NCBI GenBank assembly: GCA_041287365.1
Contig: JBEULL010000018.1
Span: 62,001-126,000, forward strand
Reading direction: 5' to 3'
Source: JAQVIJ01 sp041287365
GTDB taxonomy: Bacteria; Desulfobacterota; Dissulfuribacteria; Dissulfuribacterales; DYLC01
Length of the DNA stretch: 64,000 nucleotides
Within the stretch, counting starts at the first letter, position 1; each line of letters starts with the position of its first letter. The translations under genes were made by a program, and so were the position numbers. Shown here one piece after another: positions 40,676 to 50,082 of this stretch. Under the pieces are notes generated by a model. That model had not been told where the DNA came from. It worked only from the letters and a program-made list of their open reading frames with translations, and ran no database searches.

Positions 40676-42850
40676 ATGAGATTAGACTGCGTCAGCATTA
40701 TGCCAAAGGAAAATAAAAAACAATCCCAGGACAGTTCCGGAAAAAGAGGCCACGGGCTCATTCTGGCTGTCATTGTAATCGCCTTTTTATTGGTTGTCAT
40801 CGCTGTCGGCACCATGACCATCGGTTATCTGATGTTGGATCTGCCCGACATCTCCAGTCTGAAGTCTTATCGTCCGCCTGTAGCTACCACTGTAGTGGAT
40901 CAGGACATGCAGCCTCTCGCTTACTGGTACGAGGAAAAACGCTGGGTAGTGCCCAGAGAACGTATACCGGATATCGTCATAAAGGCCTTTCTGGCAGCGG
41001 AAGATGCCAGATTTTATGAACATCCCGGAATTGACTGGACCGGCGTCATGAGAGCTATGTTTAAAAATTTTGAGGCGGGTGGAATGGTGCAAGGAGCGAG
41101 TACTATAACCCAGCAGCTGACTCGGGCACTGCTTCTGACTCCGGAAAAGAGTCTGGAACGCAAGATCAAAGAGGCGATATTGGCATGGCAGATAGATTCC
41201 TACCTTTCCAAGGATGAAATCATTACTATTTATCTCAATCACATCTTTTTCGGGCAACAGGCATACGGCATAGAAGCTGCTTCGCGGACATATTTTGGCA
41301 AACATGTAGAGGAGCTGAATCTGGCTGAGGCGGCCATTCTGGCCGGTCTTCCTCAGGCACCGAGCCGTTATAACCCCTTCAAGCATACGGAACAGACAAA
41401 AAAGAGACAGCTTTATGTGTTGCGTCGCATGGTGGAAGAGGGTTTCATAACATCCGAGGATGCTGATATAGCAGCCAGGCTGCCCATTGTACTTCGCCCT
41501 GAAAATCTGAATCTGCCAGGTGGTGTGGAGTATTTCATATCCGAGGTCAGAAGGGAGATGGAAGCCAAATACGGCCAAAAAAGGCTTTTGACCGAGGGTT
41601 TTACCATAGTCACCACATTGAGACGTGATTGGCAGCAGCGGGCCTTCGATGCGTTGCAGGTTGGCATCGATACAGTGATAAGGCGTCATCCCAAGGATGC
41701 GGAGTTGGCCCAGAATATTCAGGGGGCCATTATTGCTATGGAGCTTGAAACAGGGGAAATCAAGGCGTTAGTCGGCGGCAGAAATTTTGCTTCATCTCAA
41801 TTCAATTATGCTACTCAGGGCAGGGTACAACCGGGTTCTTCCTTTAAGCCCATCGTTTATGCAGCGGCTTTGGAAAAGCGCATTATATATCCAAACAGCA
41901 TTTTGGTCGACGAACCCATAACACTTGGTGGCTCGGACAGAAATCACCCATGGACACCGGAAAATTTCGACAATACCTATATGGGCCCAGTTACAGTCAG
42001 AACAGCTATCACACTTTCCCGCAATATCATCGCCGTAAAGATTGCAAGTATGCTGGGTTATAAGGAAATACATAATATGGCTGCCAGACTTGGTATAGAG
42101 TCTCCTTTGGCCCCCAATCTCTCCATAGCATTGGGTTCAACCGCCATTCCTCTCATTGAATTGATACAGGCATACAGCAATTTTCCTCTGCTCGGCAAGC
42201 GGTTCAAACCCCATTTTATCAAAGAGATACGAGACAAGGACAACCGTTTGTTGGAGAGATACAGTCCTGAGGTAATTACAGACACCATCAGCCCTGTAAC
42301 AGCCTACCAGATGGTCAATCTTCTGGAGTCAGTGGTGCAAGAGGGCACCGGTTCCGCCGCAAAGGCCCTGAAAATACCTGTGGCAGGGAAGACAGGTACC
42401 ACGGATAACTACAAGGATGCACTGTTTGTGGGGTTCAGCCCTGAGGTGGTGACAGGGGTTTGGATAGGTAGAGAGGACCAAAAAAGCCTGGGCAGGCTTG
42501 AGACCGGCGGACATGTTTCCTGTCCGGTATGGACTTCATTCATGGAGATTACAAAGCCCGAGCTCAAAAAGAAGGATTTTGATATGCCTTCCGGAGTGGT
42601 GCTGGTGGCCATAGATAAAAATACCGGACGCATTCTCCCTGAGTCGGAAAGCGGAGGCCGCGATGCCAGGTGGGTGGCCATGAATAAAAATGACCTGCCG
42701 GCAACCACCACCGCTCCAGGCGAGGAGTTCGATGCCATCGATGAGGAAGGCGGTGCAGCATCACCGCATGCAGGTGCGGCAAAGGACAACCCACTTGTCA
42801 AGACGCCTACGGCAAACGAGTTATTGAAATTGCCGTCCTGGTCAAATTAA
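40676..42850 (+). CDS. mrcA: Class A penicillin-binding protein (PBP1A type)
   Basis: The 724-residue protein (possibly starting at ATG 40700) has a cytoplasmic basic segment and one membrane helix (about 28-50). The GT51 glycosyltransferase domain has EDARFYEHPGIDW near residue 103, GASTITQQL and the GLPQAPSRYNP end. The transpeptidase has Ser in GSSFKPIVY near 387, SRN near 444 and KTGTT near 572. It polymerises and crosslinks peptidoglycan in the periplasm. The extra OB domain of E. coli PBP1A appears short or absent. The tail is acidic and Ala/Pro-rich. It is transcribed divergently from fusA. Confidence 0.9.
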   Translation: MRLDCVSIMPKENKKQSQDSSGKRGHGLILAVIVIAFLLVVIAVGTMTIGYLMLDLPDISSLKSYRPPVATTVVDQDMQPLAYWYEEKRWVVPRERIPDIVIKAFLAAEDARFYEHPGIDWTGVMRAMFKNFEAGGMVQGASTITQQLTRALLLTPEKSLERKIKEAILAWQIDSYLSKDEIITIYLNHIFFGQQAYGIEAASRTYFGKHVEELNLAEAAILAGLPQAPSRYNPFKHTEQTKKRQLYVLRRMVEEGFITSEDADIAARLPIVLRPENLNLPGGVEYFISEVRREMEAKYGQKRLLTEGFTIVTTLRRDWQQRAFDALQVGIDTVIRRHPKDAELAQNIQGAIIAMELETGEIKALVGGRNFASSQFNYATQGRVQPGSSFKPIVYAAALEKRIIYPNSILVDEPITLGGSDRNHPWTPENFDNTYMGPVTVRTAITLSRNIIAVKIASMLGYKEIHNMAARLGIESPLAPNLSIALGSTAIPLIELIQAYSNFPLLGKRFKPHFIKEIRDKDNRLLERYSPEVITDTISPVTAYQMVNLLESVVQEGTGSAAKALKIPVAGKTGTTDNYKDALFVGFSPEVVTGVWIGREDQKSLGRLETGGHVSCPVWTSFMEITKPELKKKDFDMPSGVVLVAIDKNTGRILPESESGGRDARWVAMNKNDLPATTTAPGEEFDAIDEEGGAASPHAGAAKDNPLVKTPTANELLKLPSWSN

Positions 42851-43102
42851 AACAGCAAGTTGCAATAATGATGCTCTTGTGAAGGGTCATGTTTTGGGAG
42901 GGTTGAACAAAAAGCGCTAAATTCAGGGTGTACAACTATCGATGAATTAAAAGGTAGTTAAATTACGCCGAAGTTACAAGAGATTGAACCACAACATAGC
43001 AATGGGCAAATTTTTGATTGGCTATCAATAATAGTGTTTGAATAATAAAGCGGCTGCCGAATACCTGAATGGCGACCCGGCAACCACGTAACATAAAAAA
43101 AG

Positions 43103-43792
43103 TTATAACTTGGCAGATTTTCTTGGAATATCGGTTATGTATTCTTTATTAACATACAGTACCTTATATTCCTTTTTGAGTTCGTTGATCATATTGTTCA
43201 GTTGGTCGTCATCCATTTCCTTTATGCGGATATAGACCTCTTTCCTGTCGGAAGAGACATGGTCCTGGCAGGTCAATACGCTTATCACTCTCGCATCATA
43301 GCCTCGTAGAAAATTGAGTAATTGATTCAGTGTGCCAGGTTTGTCTTCTATGTCGCAAGCCAGCTGAATAGGTGCTCTATATATGCCTGTTATGCTGATA
43401 AGTACCTTGAAAATGTCGGTCTGAGTGATCATGCCGACGATTTTGCCGTCTTTATCCACCACTGGCAGGCCCGATATCCTGTTTTCCAGCATAATGGCCG
43501 CTGCTTTTTCCACTGAATCGTTATCATGCAGAGTCAGCGGGTTGGGTGTCATGATATCCTTTACCTTGATTTCCGAGAGTAGATAATAAAGCTCATGGAC
43601 GTCCAATGATGTGGCCTTTGAGGGCGCCGCTTCTTTGATGTCACGGTCGGTCACTATGCCTACCAGTTTCATGTTTTTGAGAACAGGCACACGTCTTATG
43701 CCATGTTCTTTCATGAGCTGGCTTACTTTCATGATAGAGGTGTTCTCATCCACTGTTATCGGGTCGGTGGTCATCCATTCTTTTACCGACAT
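43103..43792 (-). CDS. CBS-pair and ACT-domain protein (AcuB-like)
   Basis: This 229-residue protein has two CBS motifs (residues ~1-60 with KEWMTTDPITV, and ~75-135 with VKDIMTPNPLTL). A C-terminal ACT domain (LACDIEDKPGTLNQLLNFLRGYDARVISV) follows. CBS pairs bind adenine nucleotides and ACT domains bind amino acids, so a metabolic sensor is likely. The combination resembles AcuB from acetoin metabolism, but no acetoin genes are here. The 252-bp gap before pbp1A has no gene and no convincing terminator. Confidence 0.82.
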   Translation of the reverse strand: MSVKEWMTTDPITVDENTSIMKVSQLMKEHGIRRVPVLKNMKLVGIVTDRDIKEAAPSKATSLDVHELYYLLSEIKVKDIMTPNPLTLHDNDSVEKAAAIMLENRISGLPVVDKDGKIVGMITQTDIFKVLISITGIYRAPIQLACDIEDKPGTLNQLLNFLRGYDARVISVLTCQDHVSSDRKEVYIRIKEMDDDQLNNMINELKKEYKVLYVNKEYITDIPRKSAKL

Positions 43793-43848
43793 ATTTATTG
43801 CCTCCTGATTGTAGTTGTGTGTTTAAAATTATGTAAATGTTCTTGGAC

Positions 43849-43877
43849 TATCTAATAAAAACCATTTTCCATGTCAA
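43849..43877 (-). promoter_or_regulatory. Putative promoter of the CBS-ACT gene
   Basis: On the minus strand a perfect TTGACA (43877-43872) is followed after 17 bases by TAGATA (43854-43849), a modest -10. It lies back to back with the rho promoter; the two -35 boxes are 14 bases apart. Confidence 0.35.
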
Positions 43878-43891
43878 GCCGTTCTTTTTTC

Positions 43892-43921
43892 TTGACAACC
43901 AGACTTATTGTTCGCTATGTT
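43892..43921 (+). promoter_or_regulatory. Sigma-70 promoter of rho
   Basis: A perfect TTGACA (43892-43897) is followed after 18 bases by TATGTT (43916-43921). The transcript would have a leader of about 130 bases before the rho ATG. Long leaders are usual for rho, which is autoregulated in several bacteria. Confidence 0.5.
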
Positions 43922-44060
43922 AAATAAAAATCAATTCAGAGTTCCGCACGTCAAATCCTATAGAAATTTCTGAATCCCCATTTTAAGGTTTCAATGCTGT
44001 TTTCCAATAAATATTCTATTTTTTATTCATTTATATCATCGCGTTAAGGATAGTTTTATC

Positions 44061-45404
44061 ATGCCCAGAAGGAAAAAAGAACAAAATATGCCCAATGTAG
44101 AGGACATAGCTGGAGCCTTGTCTCAGTACGACCTTTCTGATTCCTCCAAGACCATTTTACACATAGGTACACTAAAGAAAAAAACCATAGCCGAATTACA
44201 TGCCATGGCCAAGGAATTGGGTGTCGAAGCCCCTGGTTCTCTACGTAAACAGGAACTCATCTTTGCCATACTCAAGGCCATGACAGATGGCAACGGCGGA
44301 GTGTGCGGTGAGGGTGTTCTGGAGGTATTGCAGGATGGTTTTGGCTTTTTGAGGAGTCCGGATTACAGTTATCTGCCTGGCCCAGACGACATATATGTCT
44401 CGCCATCGCAGATACGCCGTTTTAATCTGAATACAGGTGACACTATTTCGGGTCAGATTCGATCCCCCAAAGAAGGGGAGCGATATTTTGCCCTGTTGAA
44501 GGTCGAGACGGTCAATGACGATACGGTTGACAAGGCGATAAACCGTATCATCTTCGATGATCTTACACCCCTGTATCCTGACCAGAAGTTTATGCTCGAG
44601 ACAACAAGCGATAACTACTCGGCTCGCATCATCGATCTTCTGACCCCTATAGGCAAGGGCCAGCGCGGCCTGATCGTCGCCCCTCCACGTACGGGCAAGA
44701 CCATGTTGTTACAAAATATTGCAAACAGCATAGCTACCAACCATCCAGAGGCGGTTCTCATCGTGCTGCTTATAGATGAACGGCCCGAAGAAGTCACCGA
44801 CATGCAGAGAATGGTCAGGGCGGAGGTGGTCAGCTCCACCTTCGACGAGCCGGCTCAAAGACACATTCAGGTTTCGGAGATGGTCATTGAAAAGGCCAAG
44901 CGTCTTGTGGAGCACAAAAGAGATGTGGTCATATTGCTGGACAGCATCACGCGTCTGGCTCGGGCCTACAATACCGTGGTACCTCCCAGCGGCAAGATAC
45001 TTTCCGGTGGTGTGGATGCAAATGCGCTGCAGAGACCGAAAAGATTTTTTGGAGCTGCAAGAAACATAGAAGAAGGCGGGAGTCTGACGATCATAGCCAC
45101 CGCCCTCATAGATACCGGCAGCCGTATGGACGAGGTGATCTTCGAGGAATTCAAGGGAACAGGCAACATGGAGATACATCTCGATAGAAAACTTGCTGAC
45201 AAACGGGTATTTCCTGCCATAGACATCAATCTTTCAGGGACACGTAAAGAAGACCTGTTGATGTCCAAGGATGTCATGAACAAGGTCTGGATTCTGCGTA
45301 AACTGCTGTCTCCGCTGAATCCCATAGACAGCATGGAGTTTCTGTTGAACAAGATGCAGGGTACAAAAAACAACGAGGAGTTTCTGGGTAATATGAATCG
45401 ATGA
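44061..45404 (+). CDS. rho: Transcription termination factor Rho
   Basis: The 447-residue protein includes the N-terminal helical domain (IAELHAMAKELGVEAPGSLRKQELIFAIL), the RNA-binding cold-shock domain (GVLEVLQDGFGFLRSPDYSYLPGPDDIYVS) and the ATPase. The ATPase has Walker A APPRTGKTM near 215, Walker B VVILLDSITRLARAYN near 298, and the Q/R-loop region. Rho is an RNA-dependent hexameric helicase that ends transcription. A second in-frame ATG lies nine codons in. It begins the rho-rpmE-DUF1385-prfA-prmC cluster, an arrangement found in many bacteria. Confidence 0.96.
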   Translation: MPRRKKEQNMPNVEDIAGALSQYDLSDSSKTILHIGTLKKKTIAELHAMAKELGVEAPGSLRKQELIFAILKAMTDGNGGVCGEGVLEVLQDGFGFLRSPDYSYLPGPDDIYVSPSQIRRFNLNTGDTISGQIRSPKEGERYFALLKVETVNDDTVDKAINRIIFDDLTPLYPDQKFMLETTSDNYSARIIDLLTPIGKGQRGLIVAPPRTGKTMLLQNIANSIATNHPEAVLIVLLIDERPEEVTDMQRMVRAEVVSSTFDEPAQRHIQVSEMVIEKAKRLVEHKRDVVILLDSITRLARAYNTVVPPSGKILSGGVDANALQRPKRFFGAARNIEEGGSLTIIATALIDTGSRMDEVIFEEFKGTGNMEIHLDRKLADKRVFPAIDINLSGTRKEDLLMSKDVMNKVWILRKLLSPLNPIDSMEFLLNKMQGTKNNEEFLGNMNR

Positions 45405-45431
45405 ATTATTACGGTTTTTTTTCAGGTGCCC

Positions 45432-45460
45432 TTGACTTAATGTTGTAAAAGTGATTTTAT
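45432..45460 (+). promoter_or_regulatory. Putative promoter of rpmE
   Basis: TTGACT (45432-45437) and TTTTAT (45455-45460) are 17 bases apart, in the 99-bp gap between rho and rpmE. It could give L31 and the downstream release-factor genes expression independent of rho. Confidence 0.4.
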
Positions 45461-45503
45461 TTTTTGTTTGGAAAATAGCCAACCAATAAACTAGGAGGTA
45501 ATC

Positions 45504-45713
45504 ATGAAAGAAGGTATACATCCCAAGTATCAGCAGGTAAAGGTCCGCTGCGCATGCGGCAACGAGTTCGAGGTAGGTTCGACGATACCTGAAATTCGTG
45601 TGGAGATCTGCTCCAAGTGCCATCCATTTTTTACCGGTCAGCAAAAACTGATCGATACGGCCGGCCGTGTGGAGAAATTTCAGAAAAAGTATGCGAATGT
45701 CATCAAAAAATAA
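45504..45713 (+). CDS. rpmE: 50S ribosomal protein L31 (zinc-binding form)
   Basis: At 69 residues this is the cysteine-containing (C+) L31: CAC at residues 16-18 and CSKC at 36-39 supply the zinc ligands, followed by HPFFTGQQKLIDTAGRVEKFQKKY. Zinc-containing L31 is replaced by a Cys-free paralogue under zinc starvation in bacteria that have both. AGGAGGT lies five bases before the ATG. The DUF1385 gene follows closely. Confidence 0.96.
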   Translation: MKEGIHPKYQQVKVRCACGNEFEVGSTIPEIRVEICSKCHPFFTGQQKLIDTAGRVEKFQKKYANVIKK

Positions 45714-45753
45714 GACGTTTTTCCACATGCTGTGCATGACGCCGTTGACCCTC

Positions 45754-46737
45754 ATGTCAGGGGCATTGAGTGCTTCCATGAATGTGGGGGGCCAGGCTGT
45801 GCTGGAAGGTGTCATGATGCGTTCTCCAAACGCGTTGAGTGTGGTGGTAAGGCGTAGTGACGGCACTGTGGCTATAAAGGAGGACAAATGGGCTTCCTTT
45901 ACGCAGAGAATGCCGTGGTTGAAACGGCCGTTTCTGCGGGGTGTGGTGGTGATGGTGGAATCCCTTGTGAACGGTCTGCAGGCCCTAAATTTCTCTGCCC
46001 AGGTGGCGGCTGAGGAGTCTGTTGTCGCCGGAGTGCAGGAGGGCCAGCCGATCTCCAAGTGGACGATCGCCCTGACTTTATTGGCCTCCATTGGCCTCGG
46101 GTTGTTGTTTTTTGTGGCATTGCCGCATATGGCCAGTATGGGTGTGCTGCGCGCCATGAGCCTGAATAACGGCATGGATTCCATATGGTTTCATGTTATC
46201 GACGGCGCGATCAAGATTGGCCTTTTTGTCATTTACATATCGGCTATCGGTTTCATGCCGGAGATTCGCAGGGTATTTGAATATCATGGAGCCGAACATA
46301 AGGCCATACATGTCTATGAGGCGGGCAGGGACCTGGTCGTGGAAAATGCGAGAGATTACGACACGCTTCATACAAGATGCGGCACCGCGTTTCTGATGGT
46401 ACTGTTGCTGGTGAGCATATTGGTGTTTACATTCATTTTGCCGCTTTTGCCTCATTTCGCTTTCAAATGGGTGGATATTCCCCTGTCAATTGCGGTTAAG
46501 ATATTGTTGATGCTGCCAATCGCGAGCATCTCGTACGAGATCATCAAATTTTCTGCCGGGCTGAACGCCAGTTCAGGATACAGGCCGTTTCAATGGTTGC
46601 TTCAAGGGCTTTTACTACCTGGATTGCTCATGCAGCGTCTGACCACTCGAATACCCTCCGATGAACAGGTTCAGATCGCGATGGAATCCCTGTCGCGTGT
46701 CCTGAAGCTGGAGTCCGCTTTTCAGCGATCGCATTGA
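45754..46737 (+). CDS. DUF1385 membrane protein
   Basis: Conserved sequence begins at MNVGGQAVLEGVMMRSP. The start is uncertain: ATG 45754 and 45778 are closest to the usual family N-terminus, while starts back to 45667 would overlap rpmE, and none has a clear ribosome site. Membrane helices lie near residues 95-120, 150-175, 205-235 and 245-265. The family motif EYHGAEHKAIHVYEAG and the later TLHTRCGTAFL are present. The function is unknown; the gene is very often found between rpmE and prfA, as here. Confidence 0.82.
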   Translation: MSGALSASMNVGGQAVLEGVMMRSPNALSVVVRRSDGTVAIKEDKWASFTQRMPWLKRPFLRGVVVMVESLVNGLQALNFSAQVAAEESVVAGVQEGQPISKWTIALTLLASIGLGLLFFVALPHMASMGVLRAMSLNNGMDSIWFHVIDGAIKIGLFVIYISAIGFMPEIRRVFEYHGAEHKAIHVYEAGRDLVVENARDYDTLHTRCGTAFLMVLLLVSILVFTFILPLLPHFAFKWVDIPLSIAVKILLMLPIASISYEIIKFSAGLNASSGYRPFQWLLQGLLLPGLLMQRLTTRIPSDEQVQIAMESLSRVLKLESAFQRSH

Positions 46738-46765
46738 ACCTTTTTCAAGGTTTCAGCCAATTCGT

Positions 46766-47836
46766 ATGTTCTCCAGATTACAGGGAATAGAAGAAAAATT
46801 TTTGTCTCTTGAGGCTGAACTGGGTAATCCGGAAACCTTACAGGATATCAGGCGGTTTCAGCAGGTGGCCAAGGAACACGCCGATCTTCAACCCATAGTC
46901 AGTGCATATCGGGAATACAAAGACATATTGTCCCAGATAGAAGATGCAAGGCTCCTTTGTAATGATGCTGATTCAGACATAAAGTCTATGGCTGAGGCTG
47001 AAGTAAGAGAGCTTGATCAGAAAAAAAAGGGTGTTGAGCAGAGACTTAAACTACTGCTTTTGCCCAGGGATTTACGGGACGAAAAAAATACCATCCTTGA
47101 GATACGTGCCGGCACCGGTGGAGAAGAGGCGGCCCTTTTTGTTGCCGATCTCTTTAGAATGTACAGCCGTTATGTCGAGCGTAAACATTGGAAACTGGAG
47201 ATTTTAAGCGAGAGTCCCAGTGGTATGGGTGGTTTTAAGGAGATCATAGCGCTCATATCCGGTGACAAGGTGTATAGTCGGCTTAAATATGAGATAGGCA
47301 CACATCGTGTGCAAAGGGTTCCGGAGACAGAGGCCCAGGGGCGTATTCATACATCCGCCATAACGGTCGCGGTGCTTCCTGAGGCTGATGATGTGGACAT
47401 TCAGATAGATCCTTCAGAGCTTCGCATAGATGTCTTTCGTGCATCCGGAGCAGGGGGCCAGCATGTCAACAAGACAGAGTCAGCTGTCCGCATCACGCAT
47501 ATTCCCACTGGTCTGGTAGTACAGTGTCAGGATGAACGTTCCCAGCACAAAAACAGGGCCAAGGCCATGAAGGTTTTGGCCGCCAGATTGCTGGATATGA
47601 AGACCGCTGAGCAGGAGGCCAATATCACGGAAGAGCGGCGCAGCATGGTGGGCACAGGTGATCGAAGCGGTCGCATCCGTACATACAATTTTCCCCAGGG
47701 CCGTGTCACCGATCACCGCATCGGTCTGACCCTTTATCGTTTGGACAGCATAATGGACGGCGATATAGACGAGATAATAGACGCTCTGGCCATGCATCAA
47801 CAGGCGCTTCTCCTTGCAGGAAATTCAACCGATTGA
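46766..47836 (+). CDS. prfA: Peptide chain release factor 1
   Basis: The 356-residue RF1 has the codon-recognition tripeptide PxT (in RVPETEAQGRIHTS) and the catalytic GGQ loop (SGAGGQHVNKTESAVR) near residue 232, whose Gln is methylated by PrmC. It reads UAG and UAA stop codons. The prmC start lies inside its 3' end, the normal partner arrangement. The ribosome site is weak. Confidence 0.95.
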   Translation: MFSRLQGIEEKFLSLEAELGNPETLQDIRRFQQVAKEHADLQPIVSAYREYKDILSQIEDARLLCNDADSDIKSMAEAEVRELDQKKKGVEQRLKLLLLPRDLRDEKNTILEIRAGTGGEEAALFVADLFRMYSRYVERKHWKLEILSESPSGMGGFKEIIALISGDKVYSRLKYEIGTHRVQRVPETEAQGRIHTSAITVAVLPEADDVDIQIDPSELRIDVFRASGAGGQHVNKTESAVRITHIPTGLVVQCQDERSQHKNRAKAMKVLAARLLDMKTAEQEANITEERRSMVGTGDRSGRIRTYNFPQGRVTDHRIGLTLYRLDSIMDGDIDEIIDALAMHQQALLLAGNSTD

Positions 47837-48695
47837 CATCAAACATGTTTTAAGCCAGGCTGTTTTGTTCTGGCCGCGAGATTCTTTTATTGAAAATCCC
47901 AGACTCGAGGCCGAGATATTGCTGTGTGATACTCTGTCTGTGGAACGGGCCTGGCTTTATGCGCATTCCGACCATCTACTCACAGCGGAACAATTGGCAA
48001 CATACAAGGAAAAGATCCATCGCAGGCGCTCCGGTGAGCCGATTGCCTATATTACTGGCAGAAAGGAGTTCTGGTCACTGGAATTCAAGGTCACGCCAAA
48101 TACACTGATCCCCCGTCCAGAGACTGAATTGCTGGTGGAAACAGCCCTGCAGATCATCGATCTCCATTTCCCGAACGAAAATTTTATAGATATTCTGGAT
48201 ATCGGTACTGGCTCAGGGGCTATAGCCGTTGCCCTCACTCATGAACGACCCAATATTCGCGCCGTTGCCACAGATATTTCTTTTGATGCGTTGAAGGTGG
48301 CCTGTGAAAATGCGGTCAGACATGGTGTAAGGAGCCGTATGAAATTTGTCTGTGCCGATTGTATGTGTGGGCTGAAGGCCTGCAATCAGTTCCATATTAT
48401 TTTGTCCAATCCACCTTATATATCCCATGAAGAGCGCAATGAATTGCCATCGGAGGTGCTGGACTACGAGCCTGCATTAGCGCTTTTCTCCGATGAAGAC
48501 GGTCTGAGGGCCATCAGACTCATTGTTTCAAATGCTGGTAGGTTTTTGCGGCAGAATGGTCATCTTTTATGTGAGATAGGCTGGAAACAAGGTGAAAAGG
48601 TCATTGAGATAGCCGGTATTTATTTTGATCAACAGGCGAGGATTATTCGGGATTATAGCGGAAGGGATCGAGTGCTGGCAGTGCAGGCCTGTTAA
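47814..48695 (+). CDS. prmC: Release factor glutamine N5-methyltransferase
   Basis: This 293-residue protein starts at TTG, overlapping prfA by 23 bp. The N-terminal helical domain is followed by the SAM-binding fold (ILDIGTGSGAIAVAL near residue 127) and the catalytic NPPYIS motif near 200, typical of glutamine/asparagine amide methyltransferases. It methylates the Gln of the GGQ motif in RF1 and RF2. A strong hairpin terminator follows. Confidence 0.93.
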   Translation: MQEIQPIDIKHVLSQAVLFWPRDSFIENPRLEAEILLCDTLSVERAWLYAHSDHLLTAEQLATYKEKIHRRRSGEPIAYITGRKEFWSLEFKVTPNTLIPRPETELLVETALQIIDLHFPNENFIDILDIGTGSGAIAVALTHERPNIRAVATDISFDALKVACENAVRHGVRSRMKFVCADCMCGLKACNQFHIILSNPPYISHEERNELPSEVLDYEPALALFSDEDGLRAIRLIVSNAGRFLRQNGHLLCEIGWKQGEKVIEIAGIYFDQQARIIRDYSGRDRVLAVQAC

Positions 48696-48735
48696 AGTGA
48701 GGTCCCTCAAAATAAAGATTTGATGGGACCTCACT
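48696..48735. terminator. Bidirectional terminator between prmC and pilC
   Basis: A perfect 11-bp stem is formed by AGTGAGGTCCC (48696-48706) and GGGACCTCACT (48725-48735), and TCAAA/TTTGA extends it inside the loop. It separates the convergent prmC and pilC genes. A short A/T-rich run follows on each side. Confidence 0.7.
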
Positions 48736-48754
48736 GCATAAAAATGGCTGCTGG

Positions 48755-49966
48755 TTAGCCGCTTACAGCTCCGGCCATCTTGAATATGGGCAGGTACATG
48801 GCGATTATTATGGTACCTATGGTGCCGCCCAGGAACACTATCATCAAAGGCTCTATCATGCTGGTAAGGGCATCGACAGCGGTATCCACCTCTTCGTCAT
48901 AAAAATCCGCCACCTTTGTGAGCATCTTGTCCAGGGCGCCGCTTGTCTCTCCAACGGAGATCATCTGCACCACCATAGCTGGAAAGATGCCGGATTCCTC
49001 CAGTGGCTGGGCTATGGTTTTACCTTCGGTTACGCTGGTTTTTACCTTTATAATGGCGTTTTCCACGATCTTGTTGCCTGCCGTCCCTGCTGCGACATTC
49101 AATGCCTCTATGATGGGAACCCCGCTCACGATCAGGGTGCCAAGCGTGCGAGTGAGTTTGGCCACAGCCACCTTGCGTAACAAGGGGCCGAACACAGGGG
49201 CGCGCAACAGGAGTCTGTCCACTTGAGTTCGTCCCTTTTCCGTGTTGTAGAAGCGTTTGAACAGAAAGACCAGGCCGGCCAGGACAAGTAAAATGAGCAA
49301 GATATAGGATTTCACGAAGTTACTGACGTCTATGACCATCTGTGTGGGAGCTGGCAGGGCATGCCCGAATTCCTTGAACATCTTTTCAAAGACCGGTATT
49401 ACGAAGATCAGGATGATGGACAGTACCGCCACAGAGATTCCCAATACTATGGCAGGGTATGTCATGGCGCCTTTGACCTTTCTCTTGAGTCTCTGAGCCT
49501 TTTCCATGTAGGCTGCCAATCTTGCCATGACACTGTCCAGTACGCCGCCCATCTCTCCTGCAGCCACCATGTTGGTATATAGACGGTCGAACAGGTTGGA
49601 ATGCTTTTTCAATGCCTCTGCAAAGGTGGAGCCGGTCTCCACATCTGTCTTGATCTGTGTAAGAATCTCCGCAAATTTCGGGTTTTCCTGCTGTCGGGCC
49701 AGGGCATCCAGGCCTTGAATTAGCGGCAAGCCGGAATCGATCAGGGTGGACATCTGTCGCGTGAAGATGACAACGTCGGTTTGTTTGACCTTGGGTGCTA
49801 AAAACGGAATGTATTCGGAGATGTCTTTGGGTTTTGGTTTGAGCTTGGTGACATTGATGCGTTTTTTCTGAAGCATTGTTTTGGCGGTGGTTCCGTCAAC
49901 AGCATTTAGCTCTCCCTTGGTTTTTTCTCCTGCCGCGTTAATGCCTTCCCATACATAAATAGGCAT
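48755..49966 (-). CDS. pilC: Type IV pilus inner-membrane platform protein PilC
   Basis: The 403-residue protein has two T2SS-F domains (residues ~70-195 and ~275-398), each with the SGxPLxxAL-type opening (STLIDSGLPLIQGLDAL and LIVSGVPIIEALNVAAG). Three membrane segments lie near 170-195, 225-245 and 370-395. The N-terminal IYVWEGINAAGEKTKGEL is typical of PilC and GspF. No other pilus gene is in the window, so it cannot be said whether it serves pili or type II secretion; PilC is the better length and start match. Confidence 0.85.
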   Translation of the reverse strand: MPIYVWEGINAAGEKTKGELNAVDGTTAKTMLQKKRINVTKLKPKPKDISEYIPFLAPKVKQTDVVIFTRQMSTLIDSGLPLIQGLDALARQQENPKFAEILTQIKTDVETGSTFAEALKKHSNLFDRLYTNMVAAGEMGGVLDSVMARLAAYMEKAQRLKRKVKGAMTYPAIVLGISVAVLSIILIFVIPVFEKMFKEFGHALPAPTQMVIDVSNFVKSYILLILLVLAGLVFLFKRFYNTEKGRTQVDRLLLRAPVFGPLLRKVAVAKLTRTLGTLIVSGVPIIEALNVAAGTAGNKIVENAIIKVKTSVTEGKTIAQPLEESGIFPAMVVQMISVGETSGALDKMLTKVADFYDEEVDTAVDALTSMIEPLMIVFLGGTIGTIIIAMYLPIFKMAGAVSG

Positions 49967-50082
49967 ATACTCCAGCCCTCCTTAAAGACTTTGATTTGCT
50001 GGCTTTGAGTTGCAAATCAGATGGTTCCGTGTTAAGTTTCGTTCCTCTAATTTTATATAATTCTTTTCTAAAATAAAATAGC

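Noticed and set aside
45234..46184. 316-codon minus-strand frame opposite rho, rpmE and the DUF1385 gene
   Set aside because: It spans three real genes and their promoter on the other strand.
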